From DATMBL01 sp035559295 (GTDB taxonomy: Bacteria; Desulfobacterota; Binatia; UBA9968): a DNA stretch of 13,616 nt. Below are positions 6,553-13,560 of the stretch, in pieces. Made by a program: the position numbers and the translations under genes. The stretch spans positions 1 through 13,616 of the forward strand of contig DATMBL010000300.1 of NCBI GenBank assembly GCA_035559295.1. Reading direction: 5' to 3'. Positions within the stretch are counted from its first letter, which is position 1; every line of letters starts with the position of its first letter. The notes under the pieces were generated by a model. It was given only the letters and a program-made list of their open reading frames with translations, did no database searches and was not told where the DNA came from.

Positions 6553-6990
6553 TTAGACCTCGGGGCGCGCGCTTTCCACGATCAAGCCGCCGGGCCGGCA
6601 GTGGACCGCACTCAAGTTGGTTCTGAGCCCTAGGCCTTGTCGCTCAAGCCACGCATCGAGGTCGAAGATCAACGTCTCTCCCTCGATCTCGATGGCCGGA
6701 GCCGCCAGAGCGATTTTTCCCAACAGATACGTGCGTAGCCAGCTCACCCCAAGCCCTGCGGCCGTGACCCTTTCCAACCGCGCGGCGAGCTTGCGCTCGT
6801 AAACGAAGACGTGCCAGAGCATCTCAAACGTGACTGCAATGAGGGAATAGTACCTGCCCGATATCGAAATGCCATCAGAGGAAACCCGAAGGCGCAGATC
6901 GCCGATTCTTTCCATGGGCGGCACCGACTTGGTCATCCATTGATTAAGCTCCGCTTCGGATGCAAAGAGCCTCAGCATCTGGATTTCCAT
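6553..6990 (-). CDS. Hypothetical protein, possibly LmeA/DUF2993-like
   Basis: I do not recognise this 145-residue protein with certainty. No signal peptide, membrane segment or cysteine motif is visible. From residue 29 it reads as alternating short beta strands (GDLRLRVSSDGISISGRYYS, then FEMLWHVFVYERKLAARLERV), then a helix-like LRTYLLGKIALAAP, then IEIEGETLIFDLDAWLERQGL and a final LSAVHCRPGGLIVES. Strand-rich order with 'g-i-v-sG-Y' and 'i-v-e-g-e-t-l-i-f-D-l-d' resembles the lipid-binding LmeA/DUF2993 group, but this is tentative. ATG 6990 has GGAGAG (6998-7003) seven bases upstream, which supports the start. The gene is divergent from the DUF4112 gene (69-base spacer) and precedes the TctC gene. 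Codon use is like its neighbours. Confidence 0.72.
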   Translation of the reverse strand: MEIQMLRLFASEAELNQWMTKSVPPMERIGDLRLRVSSDGISISGRYYSLIAVTFEMLWHVFVYERKLAARLERVTAAGLGVSWLRTYLLGKIALAAPAIEIEGETLIFDLDAWLERQGLGLRTNLSAVHCRPGGLIVESARPEV

Positions 6991-7059
6991 CTCGGTACTC
7001 TCCGTTGGAGGGACGGCGGGACCGTTGATCCTGATCGTTGCCGTTGTTACCGTTTCCTA

Positions 7060-7533
7060 ATGAAAGCGTCTGCCGAAGACAAGCACCTCGCCCGGTTGGA
7101 AAAGTTGAGCCGGCTGCTCGACGCCGCTTTTCGCATTCCGGGCACCAATATCCGCGTAGGGGTTGACGCGATTCTGGGCCTGGTGCCCGGAGTGGGCGAC
7201 GTGCTGGGTGGCGCCCTGTCGAGCTATATCATCGTCGAGGCGGCACGCCTGGGCTTACCGAAGGCCGTCTTACTGCGCATGGCCGGCAACGTCGCAATCG
7301 AGTTGATGCTCGGGGCGCTGCCGGTTTTGGGCGATGTCTTCGATATCGCGTGGAAAGCGAACCTGAGAAACGTCGCGCTCCTTCGGGAGCACTACAATGC
7401 CGAGCACCGGGCTTATCGCTCCTCGCCTCAAGTGGCCCGTGTTTTTTTTGGATTGGCAGTCGCCGCCGCGCTCTGTCTTGTCGCGCTGTCGGTTTTCTTG
7501 GGCGCGCTTCTTTACCGCGCGCTGGCGAGTTGA
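7060..7533 (+). CDS. DUF4112 domain-containing membrane protein
   Basis: A 157-residue protein of the DUF4112 family, whose function is unknown. The conserved part begins at LARLEKLSRLLDAAFRIPGTNIRVGVDAILGLVPGVGD (about residues 10-47). It continues with YIIVEAARLGLPKAVLLRMAGNVAIELMLGALPVLGDVFDIAWKANLRNVALL (56-108). PGVGD and PVLGD are two related turns 40-odd residues apart. A clear membrane helix lies at about 128-153. ATG 7060 was chosen because the family's similarity starts just after it and the frame upstream runs back through the oppositely oriented gene. No Shine-Dalgarno sequence precedes it. It stands alone on the plus strand and may share a divergent control region with the 145-residue gene. 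Confidence 0.9.
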   Translation: MKASAEDKHLARLEKLSRLLDAAFRIPGTNIRVGVDAILGLVPGVGDVLGGALSSYIIVEAARLGLPKAVLLRMAGNVAIELMLGALPVLGDVFDIAWKANLRNVALLREHYNAEHRAYRSSPQVARVFFGLAVAAALCLVALSVFLGALLYRALAS

Positions 7534-7555
7534 AAATTTTTCCCACCGACTCGCC
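7524..7555 (+). terminator. Inverted repeat across the DUF4112 stop codon, possible transcript end
   Basis: GGCGAGT (7524-7530) pairs perfectly with ACTCGCC (7549-7555). A G-U pair and a G-C pair extend the stem to nine (7524-7532 with 7547-7555). The loop of 14 bases is A/T-rich (AAAATTTTT) and the TGA stop (7531-7533) lies in the stem. No U-run follows the right arm, so if it ends transcription it is not a canonical intrinsic terminator. It may instead stabilise the 3' end. Confidence 0.3.
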
Positions 7556-7593
7556 CGGCCCGGCTCCGCACTAGGAGTACATCTCAAGGCGAC

Positions 7594-7624
7594 AAATAAA
7601 ATATCATCACACCACGAAGTGTGA
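7594..7624 (-). terminator. Weak intrinsic terminator after lon
   Basis: Downstream of lon on the minus strand, TCACAC (7619-7624 side) and GTGTGA (7607-7612 side) form a perfect 6-bp stem with a 6-base loop, eight bases or so after the lon stop. The stretch that follows (7594-7606 read on the minus strand) is T-rich: TGATATTTTATTT. Short stem and interrupted U-tract make it weak. The loop region contains the CACCACGAAG core also seen in the 5281-5361 repeat. Confidence 0.4.
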
Positions 7625-7631
7625 CATGAGC

Positions 7632-10070
7632 TTAGCCGCGTCGGGTTGCGTAAGAGTCTGAGGCCGTCGATCCGGCGGCAAGTTCGGCGCCGGGACGAAA
7701 GCCGCCTGCCGCCTCCGGTTCGAGCGCAACCCGGAGCGCCTCGTCAACGGTTTTTACAAATTCGAAGGTCATCCCCTCGCGCGTTCCGGCGGGAATCTCC
7801 TCGAGGTCTTTTCGATTTAATTCCGGGAGCACGACCGTCGAAATACCGGCCCTTTTGGCGGCAAGCACCTTTTCTTTGATGCCGCCCACGGGCAGCACCA
7901 AACCGCGAAGGCTGATCTCGCCGGTCATCGCCACGTCCTTTCTTACCCGTTGCCCGGTGAGCAGCGAAACGAGCGCAACGAAAAGCGTAACCCCGGCGCT
8001 CGGCCCGTCCTTTGGGATCGCGCCCGCCGGGATGTGGACGTGCAGATCGTGTTGCTTGAACATCTGCGGATCGATACCCAGCTCGCTGGCGCGCGCTTTC
8101 ACGAGGCTCAACGCCGCCTGCGCGCTTTCTTTCATGACCTCGCCCAGGTGGCCGGTGAGCTGGAGCCTCCCTTCGCCCAGCATGCGCGTGGCTTCGATAA
8201 ACAGGATGTCGCCGCCAAAGGGCGTCCACGCCAGACCGGTTGCGACGCCCGGCAAGCTCGTGCGGAGGGCCACTTCATTGAAGAATTTCTCCGCACCGAG
8301 ATAGCTTCTGACGGCGTCTTCGTCGATCGTGACCGGTTCTCTCAGCCCTTCGGCGACGCGCATTGCCACGCTCCTGCACACCGACCCCAGCTCGCGCTCG
8401 AGCTGGCGCACCCCCGCCTCGCGCGTGTAGGAGCGAATGATTTTGCGAACCGCGCCGTCGGTGAAATTTATCTGCTCGCCCTTGAGGCCGTTTTCCGCGA
8501 TCTGACGGGGGATGAGATAGTTGCGCGCGATCGCCAGCTTCTCGTCTTCGATGTAGCCGGTGAGCTCGAGAACCTCCATTCGATCCCGGAGCGGGGCGGG
8601 AATCGTGTCGAGCACGTTCGCGGTCGCGATAAACAACACCTGGCTCAAGTCGAACGGTACGCCGAGATAGTGATCTTGAAACGTGGCGTTTTGGGCCGGA
8701 TCGAGCACCTCGAGCAGCGCTGCCGACGGATCGCCGTGAAAGCTGGCGCTGAGTTTGTCGATCTCATCCAGCATGAAGACCGGGTTTTTCGTTCCCGCCT
8801 TGCGAATGCCCTGAATGATGTTGCCCGGAAGCGCGCCCACGTAGGTGCGCCGGTGGCCGCGAATATCCGCTTCATCGTGAACGCCGCCGAGGCTCTGCCG
8901 CACGAATTTTCGATTCATCGACCGGGCGATGCTTTGCCCGAGCGAGGTTTTGCCGACGCCCGGAGGGCCGACAAAACACAGAATCGGGCTCTTGCCCTGA
9001 GGCGCGAGCTTGCGCACCGCGAGAAACTCGACGATCCGCTTTTTCACCCGCTCGAGATCGTAGTGGTCGGCGTCGAGAATCGCCCGCGCCTTGGGTAGAT
9101 CGATCTCTTCCTCGGTCGTGACGCTCCACGGCAGCTCGACCATCCAGTCGATATACGTTCTGAGCGAGGAGTACTCGGCCGCCATTTCCGACATGCGCTC
9201 GAGCCGCGACACTTCGCGCAGCACCTCTTTTTCGACCTCGGGCGGCATCTTTGCCGCGAGCACTTTTCGCCGCAATTCATCGGCCGCCGCCGCCTGGCCG
9301 TCTTCCTCGCCCAGCTCTTTCTGGATCGCCTTGAGCTGTTCTCGAAGGAAGTACTGGCGCTGTGCGCGATCCATCGATTCTTTGGTTTGCTCGCCGATCT
9401 TCTTGCTCAGCTCGAGGAGCTCGATATGGCGGGCGAGTTTTTCCGCGACTTTTTGCGCTCGAGTCTCCGGATCGAAGGTTGCCAGGATCTCCTGCTTTTC
9501 AGTCATCGGGATGTCCAGCGTCGAGGCGATGAGATCGATCAGTGTAATCGGGTTCTCGATTCTCTCGATCGCCGACTTCAGCTCGTTCATGGGTTCGGGA
9601 AGCAGCGTCAACGCCCGCGCCGCCTCCTGCCGGAGGTTGAGAACCCTCGCCTCGAATCCCTTCGAGGCGGGCAGCCGCTCCTCGACCAGGACGACACGGG
9701 CGATCAGGTAGGGCTCGGTGGCGAGAAACTCGGCGACTTCAAAACGCTGGCGCCCTTGAATGATCACCTGGCGCTGGCCGTCGGGTAAGCTGAACATGCG
9801 GAGCACGTCGGCTACGGTGCCGACTCGATAGAGATCGTCCGGCCCCGGCGCTTCGACCGCGGCGTCACGCTGGGCGACAAAACCGATCGAGAGCTGTTGC
9901 CGTACGGCCTCTTCGACCGTCCGGAGGCTTGCCCGCCGGCCGATCGCCAGAGGCATCACCGTCGAGGGAAAAAGCACCGTGTTCCGTAACGGCAGGATCA
10001 CGAGCGCGCCCGGAGGCACCACCAGACGCGCTTTGGGGCTCGAAGTCGTCGTCGGATCCCGTTCCGCCAT
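7632..10070 (-). CDS. lon: ATP-dependent protease La (Lon)
   Basis: Lon unfolds and degrades damaged and short-lived regulatory proteins in the cytoplasm as a ring of six subunits. The 812 residues contain an N-terminal substrate-binding domain (about 20-210, starting VILPLRNTVLFPSTVMPLAIGR), a coiled-coil-rich linker (about 215-300), and the AAA+ ATPase with Walker A GPPGVGKT at 368-375 and Walker B VFMLDEID at 431-438. The protease domain has PKDGPSAG with catalytic Ser691 and GGIKEK with Lys734, 43 residues apart as in E. coli Lon. A tail of about 28 residues after the domain is low-complexity. ATG 10070 was preferred over a further 50 codons upstream, which would overlap hsp20 in another frame. 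It has GAGGAAG (10076-10082) five bases before it, formed by the last hsp20 codons. The hsp20 stop is two bases away, so the pair is translationally coupled. Confidence 0.97.
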   Translation of the reverse strand: MAERDPTTTSSPKARLVVPPGALVILPLRNTVLFPSTVMPLAIGRRASLRTVEEAVRQQLSIGFVAQRDAAVEAPGPDDLYRVGTVADVLRMFSLPDGQRQVIIQGRQRFEVAEFLATEPYLIARVVLVEERLPASKGFEARVLNLRQEAARALTLLPEPMNELKSAIERIENPITLIDLIASTLDIPMTEKQEILATFDPETRAQKVAEKLARHIELLELSKKIGEQTKESMDRAQRQYFLREQLKAIQKELGEEDGQAAAADELRRKVLAAKMPPEVEKEVLREVSRLERMSEMAAEYSSLRTYIDWMVELPWSVTTEEEIDLPKARAILDADHYDLERVKKRIVEFLAVRKLAPQGKSPILCFVGPPGVGKTSLGQSIARSMNRKFVRQSLGGVHDEADIRGHRRTYVGALPGNIIQGIRKAGTKNPVFMLDEIDKLSASFHGDPSAALLEVLDPAQNATFQDHYLGVPFDLSQVLFIATANVLDTIPAPLRDRMEVLELTGYIEDEKLAIARNYLIPRQIAENGLKGEQINFTDGAVRKIIRSYTREAGVRQLERELGSVCRSVAMRVAEGLREPVTIDEDAVRSYLGAEKFFNEVALRTSLPGVATGLAWTPFGGDILFIEATRMLGEGRLQLTGHLGEVMKESAQAALSLVKARASELGIDPQMFKQHDLHVHIPAGAIPKDGPSAGVTLFVALVSLLTGQRVRKDVAMTGEISLRGLVLPVGGIKEKVLAAKRAGISTVVLPELNRKDLEEIPAGTREGMTFEFVKTVDEALRVALEPEAAGGFRPGAELAAGSTASDSYATRRG

Positions 10071-10072
10071 AG

Positions 10073-10498
10073 TCACTTCCTCAACTCGATGATCAGCAGC
10101 CCGTTTTGGAGCGAAACCTCGCTTATCGACAAACCGCTCCCGCTCTCGGCGACAGTCACGCGACGCTCGAACCGCCCGAACGGAATCTCCCAGATCTTGA
10201 GGTCGCCGTCGCGGCAGCACGGAGGCACCGGTCGCTCTCCGGCGATCACGAGTTCACTGCCGTCGAGGCGAACGTCGACGCGATCGGCGGCCACGCCCGA
10301 AATCGCCGAGATCACCCATAGATGCTTTTCATCTTCGATGATGTTCACGGGAGGCGACCAGATCGAGGCCCTGCGATGGAATGCCCGGTACTGGGCGTCG
10401 AAAGCGAGCTGTAAAAAATTCTTGTGAATCCGCTCCGCTTGCTGCAGCAGCTCGCTTGCCTGGCGCCAAAAAAAAATGTCCCAATCGTTTACCGGCAT
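10073..10498 (-). CDS. hsp20: Hsp20/alpha-crystallin family small heat-shock protein
   Basis: A 141-residue holdase chaperone that keeps unfolded proteins soluble; here it sits directly before the Lon protease gene. The N-terminal arm (1-45) is helical and aromatic-rich. The alpha-crystallin domain runs from PPVNIIEDEKHLWVISAISGVAADRVDVRLDGSELVIAGER (49-89) to WEIPFGRFERRVTV (103-116) and SLQNGLLIIELRK (129-141), the last being the A-x-x-x-n-G-v-L strand. The protein ends there, so the usual C-terminal extension with an I-x-I motif is missing. ATG 10498 has GAGGGTGG (10503-10510) four bases upstream. It is 121 bases after polA, with its own likely promoter, and two bases before lon. Confidence 0.92.
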   Translation of the reverse strand: MPVNDWDIFFWRQASELLQQAERIHKNFLQLAFDAQYRAFHRRASIWSPPVNIIEDEKHLWVISAISGVAADRVDVRLDGSELVIAGERPVPPCCRDGDLKIWEIPFGRFERRVTVAESGSGLSISEVSLQNGLLIIELRK

Positions 10499-10542
10499 TG
10501 CACCACCCTCGAGTCGGTTTCGCGTCGGTCGCGCATGAAGGA

Positions 10543-10571
10543 AGCGTATGGCCGGAGCGGAAGCTTGTCAA
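10543..10571 (-). promoter_or_regulatory. Sigma70-type promoter for hsp20-lon
   Basis: In the polA-hsp20 spacer, on the minus strand, the exact consensus -35 TTGACA (10566-10571) is followed by a 17-base spacer and a -10 TACGCT (10543-10548; 3 of 6). The start of transcription would be near 10536, about 38 bases before the hsp20 ATG. No CIRCE element (inverted TTAGCACTC) is visible, so HrcA control is not supported. Confidence 0.55.
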
Positions 10572-10619
10572 CCAAGAGCGCGCGGTTTTTCGGCGGGGCG
10601 GAAGCCGGTTGCCGCGATT

Positions 10620-13292
10620 TCAGGCATGCGCTTCGGCCCAGTTCTGTCCGACGTGCATATCGACGGCGAGGCCGCATTTGAGATCGGCGGCGGCGATCAT
10701 CGCGCGCTCGATTTCGGTGCGGGCCTCGTCCAGCTTGTCGGCGGGCACTTCGAACACGAGCTCGTCGTGCACGGTGAGGAGCATCTTGGCTACCGGCCGG
10801 GCGGCAAGCGCCGAGGCGACGTTGATCATGGCTTTTTTCATGATGTCCGCGGCGGTTCCCTGAATCGGCGTGTTCAGCGCCATGCGCTCGCCGAGCGTGC
10901 GCAGTCGGTAGTTGGCCGAACGCAGCTCCGGCAGGTAACGCCTCCGGCCGAACATCGTCGTCGTGTAGCCCTCGATGCGCGCGCGCTCCACCTGCTCCGC
11001 AAGGAACTGCCGCACTTTCGGGAACTGGGCGTAGTAAGCTTCGATGAAACTTTCCGCGGCTTCGATTTCGACACCAAGGCGCTGCGAAACCCCGTAGGCG
11101 GACATCCCATAAGCGATGCCGTAAGAGAACTGCTTCACGTGGCTGCGCATCTCGGGTGTGACCGCGCCGAGCGCCACGCCGTAAACCTTGGCCGCGATCG
11201 TGGCGTGAAAGTCGTGTCCCTGGGCGAATGCCTGGCAGAAGCTCTCGTCCTGGGACAGATGCGCCAGGACCCGCAGTTCAATCTGCGAATAGTCGGCCGA
11301 CAGCAACACGTGTCCGGAAGGGGCGACAAACGCCCGGCGGATCTTGCGGCCGAGATCGCCCCGGATCGGAATGTTCTGCAAGTTGGGGGCGCTCGAGGCG
11401 AGCCGCCCGGTTGCGGCCGTGGTTTGGTCATAGGTCGTGTGAATGCGGCGGCTTTGGGAATTCACCAGGGCCAGAAGCATTTCGGTAAAACCGTTCTTGA
11501 GTTTGGCGACCTCGCGGTATTCGAGCAGGCAATCGACAATCGGGTGGGCGCCCGCGAGCTTTTCCAGCTCCGCCGCGTCGGTGGAGTAGCCGGTTTTGAT
11601 CTTTCGGGTCTTGGGCAGCCCGAGCTTTTCGAAGAGAACGCGTTGCAGCTGGGGATGCGAGTTGAGGTTGAAATCCTCGCCCGCCAGATCGCGCACGCGG
11701 CGCTCGAGCGCGCGCATGCGCTCGCCAAACTCGGCATCCAGCTGCTCGAGGTAGTCGCGATCGACGAGGATACCGTGGTGTTCCATATCGGCGAGAACGC
11801 CGACGAGCGGAAACTCGAGCGTCGTTGCGAGATCCCACAGATCCCGACTTCGTAGACGCTCCTCGAGAAGCGGAGCCAGCGCGCGCACGGCAACCGCCTC
11901 GCGCGCTACCCGGGTGCGCGGATCTCCGTTGAAAGCGAAACTCGCCTGCGCCCCTTTCTGAACGTCCTCGTCGATCGAGGCGGCAAGGTAGCGCCGCGCG
12001 ACGTCGTTGACCGAATAACCCGGCGCGGCCCCCGGCTCCAGAAGGTAAGCGGCTATTTTGGTATCGCAGCACAAGCCCTCGATCCGCAGCCCGGCCGATA
12101 ACGCCGCCCGGTAGAGCGGTTTGGCATCGTGCACGACAATCGGCCGGTTCGGATCGCGCAAGATATCGTTAAGCCGGTCCATCGCGGCCGAGAAGGGAAG
12201 GACGCGTGCCTGTCCCGGGCCATCGCACACCGCGAGCCATTCGTCGTTCCAGGCGAGCGCGAGCGCGCCGTCGGCGCAGAGATCGCCCGGTGAAACGAAA
12301 TCGGTCAGAGAGCGGAGTTCGACGGCCGGGGAGTGGGCCGGCGCATGGAGCTTTAGCTCCTTTAGGCGCTCGTGAAGGCTGCGAAACTCGAGGGTCGCGA
12401 AGAGCTTTCGAACCTCCTCCTCGTCCCAAGGCTGGAGCGCCAAAGTCGAAACTTCGAGATCGAGCGGCGCGTTCTCTATCAAGCGGCCGAGTTCCTTGTT
12501 GATGCGCACCTGCTCGGCGTGTTGCTTGATTGCGTCGCGGAGCTTCGGCGGAAGCTCATCGGCATGGGCGATGATCTCTTCGATGCCGCCGTACTTGCGG
12601 ATGAGCTGCGCGGCGGTTTTGTCGCCGACGCCCGGAACGCCGGGAAGATTGTCCGAGGGTTCGCCTTTGAGCGCTGCAAAATCGATCCATTTCTCGGGCG
12701 GAATGCCATAGCGCTCCAACACCGCGGCGCGATCGTACCGGGTCACGTCGGAAATGCCGCGGCGCGTCATGATCACCGACACCCGATCGCGCACCAGCTG
12801 CAGTATGTCGCGATCGCCGGTGACGAGAACGACCTCACACCCGGCCTCGCTGCAGCCCTTGGCGAGCGTCGCCAGAAGATCGTCCGCTTCGTACCCCTCG
12901 ACCTCGATGGTCGGGATGCGGAGCGCCTTTAGGACCTCTCGAATCAGCGGCAGCTGCTGGCGAAACGCGTCCGGCGCTTCGGCGCGCCCCGCTTTGTAGT
13001 CCCCGTACTGGTCCAACCGAAACTGCGGCGAGCCTCTGTCGAAACAGACAACCACGGCCTGGGGCCGCTCGTCCGCGAGCAATTTGATGAGCATCGCGGT
13101 GAATCCGTACACGGCGTTGGTGACTTGCCCCGAGGACGTGACGAGGGTATCGGGCAGGGCAAAGAACGCGCGGAAAGCGAGCGAGTGGCCGTCCAGCAGC
13201 AAAATCTTGCGGGCGCCTGGGCTCGGCTCAGGAGCGGTCGGGTCGACGGGCCGGGAAGGTGCGTCAGTTCGGCTGTTTTTTCCGCTGTTCAC
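10620..13292 (-). CDS. polA: DNA polymerase I
   Basis: Pol I fills gaps and removes RNA primers in replication and repair. At 890 residues it has all three regions. The 5' nuclease domain is intact: Asp34 in LLLDGHS, FDRGSPQFR at 84-92, EGYEADD at 132-138, VTGDRD at 157-162 and GEPSDNLPGVPGVGDKTA at 210-227. The 3'-5' exonuclease region (about 325-480) is degraded: where D-x-E is expected it reads ALALAWNDEWLAV, and the final Tyr-x-x-x-Asp motif is lost, so proofreading is probably absent. Polymerase motif A is LLSADYSQIELR (Asp667), motif B RSHVKQFSYGIAYGMSAYG (716-734; Tyr724) and motif C VHDE (841-844). The start is GTG 13292, the only start after an in-frame stop, without a Shine-Dalgarno sequence. 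hsp20 lies downstream. Confidence 0.98.
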   Translation of the reverse strand: MNSGKNSRTDAPSRPVDPTAPEPSPGARKILLLDGHSLAFRAFFALPDTLVTSSGQVTNAVYGFTAMLIKLLADERPQAVVVCFDRGSPQFRLDQYGDYKAGRAEAPDAFRQQLPLIREVLKALRIPTIEVEGYEADDLLATLAKGCSEAGCEVVLVTGDRDILQLVRDRVSVIMTRRGISDVTRYDRAAVLERYGIPPEKWIDFAALKGEPSDNLPGVPGVGDKTAAQLIRKYGGIEEIIAHADELPPKLRDAIKQHAEQVRINKELGRLIENAPLDLEVSTLALQPWDEEEVRKLFATLEFRSLHERLKELKLHAPAHSPAVELRSLTDFVSPGDLCADGALALAWNDEWLAVCDGPGQARVLPFSAAMDRLNDILRDPNRPIVVHDAKPLYRAALSAGLRIEGLCCDTKIAAYLLEPGAAPGYSVNDVARRYLAASIDEDVQKGAQASFAFNGDPRTRVAREAVAVRALAPLLEERLRSRDLWDLATTLEFPLVGVLADMEHHGILVDRDYLEQLDAEFGERMRALERRVRDLAGEDFNLNSHPQLQRVLFEKLGLPKTRKIKTGYSTDAAELEKLAGAHPIVDCLLEYREVAKLKNGFTEMLLALVNSQSRRIHTTYDQTTAATGRLASSAPNLQNIPIRGDLGRKIRRAFVAPSGHVLLSADYSQIELRVLAHLSQDESFCQAFAQGHDFHATIAAKVYGVALGAVTPEMRSHVKQFSYGIAYGMSAYGVSQRLGVEIEAAESFIEAYYAQFPKVRQFLAEQVERARIEGYTTTMFGRRRYLPELRSANYRLRTLGERMALNTPIQGTAADIMKKAMINVASALAARPVAKMLLTVHDELVFEVPADKLDEARTEIERAMIAAADLKCGLAVDMHVGQNWAEAHA

Positions 13293-13299
13293 GCAATTG

Positions 13300-13329
13300 A
13301 GTGTAGCTCAAACCGATTGAAATACACAA
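13300..13329 (-). promoter_or_regulatory. Possible promoter for a leaderless polA transcript
   Basis: On the minus strand, TTGTGT (13324-13329) and TACACT (13300-13305; 4 of 6 to the -10) are separated by 18 bases. The end of the -10 is seven bases from the GTG start, so transcription could begin at the start codon itself. A 5-bp inverted repeat, TTGAG / CTCAA (13297-13311), overlaps the -10. Confidence 0.3.
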
Positions 13330-13432
13330 TTACGAACGCCGCGCGACTTCGGAACGGGCGCGATCATTCATGCGCTTAGCTCGGGGTCAAGAGCACGCGC
13401 TGCTACGGGCTCGGGCATTCCAAATAGAAAGC

Positions 13433-13484
13433 CGCAGATCCCGCATATTCTCAGGGCGGCCATTTTTGACATTTGAGATCTGCG
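13433..13484. promoter_or_regulatory. 8-bp inverted repeat spanning the -35 region, possible operator
   Basis: CGCAGATC (13433-13440) and GATCTGCG (13477-13484) are perfect inverted copies separated by 36 bases, 44 bases between centres, about four DNA turns. The right arm lies between the -35 and -10 of the promoter described at 13466-13494. Two such sites could bind one regulator and loop the DNA. This is inference from geometry. Confidence 0.35.
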
Positions 13485-13494
13485 ATGTGATATC
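13466..13494 (+). promoter_or_regulatory. Putative sigma70 promoter with extended -10
   Basis: Consensus -35 TTGACA (13466-13471), a 17-base spacer and GATATC (13489-13494; 3 of 6) preceded by TGT, the TGn extension of an extended -10. It points at the plus-strand gene that starts at 13561, with a start of transcription near 13501. The rest of the 268-base spacer (13293-13560) shows no gene that I can support. Confidence 0.45.
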
Positions 13495-13560
13495 CCGAAG
13501 AGCGCGGTTGCCTTTGCCGTGCCGCTTCGCTATCTCTAGGAGACTTTCGACAGAACCGCA

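Noticed and set aside
6811..7059. N-terminal extension of the DUF4112 protein by 83 codons
   Set aside because: It lies over the oppositely oriented 145-residue gene, has no family similarity, and the conserved sequence starts right after ATG 7060.
10071..10220. 50-residue N-terminal extension of Lon
   Set aside because: It overlaps hsp20 in another frame; ATG 10070 has a good ribosome-binding site and the Lon domain begins shortly after it.
10499..10619. CIRCE heat-shock operator before hsp20
   Set aside because: The inverted TTAGCACTC sequence is not present on either strand.
13293..13560. preQ1 riboswitch before the possible queuosine transporter gene
   Set aside because: No preQ1-type pseudoknot with its A-rich tail can be seen in the spacer, and the gene identity itself is uncertain.
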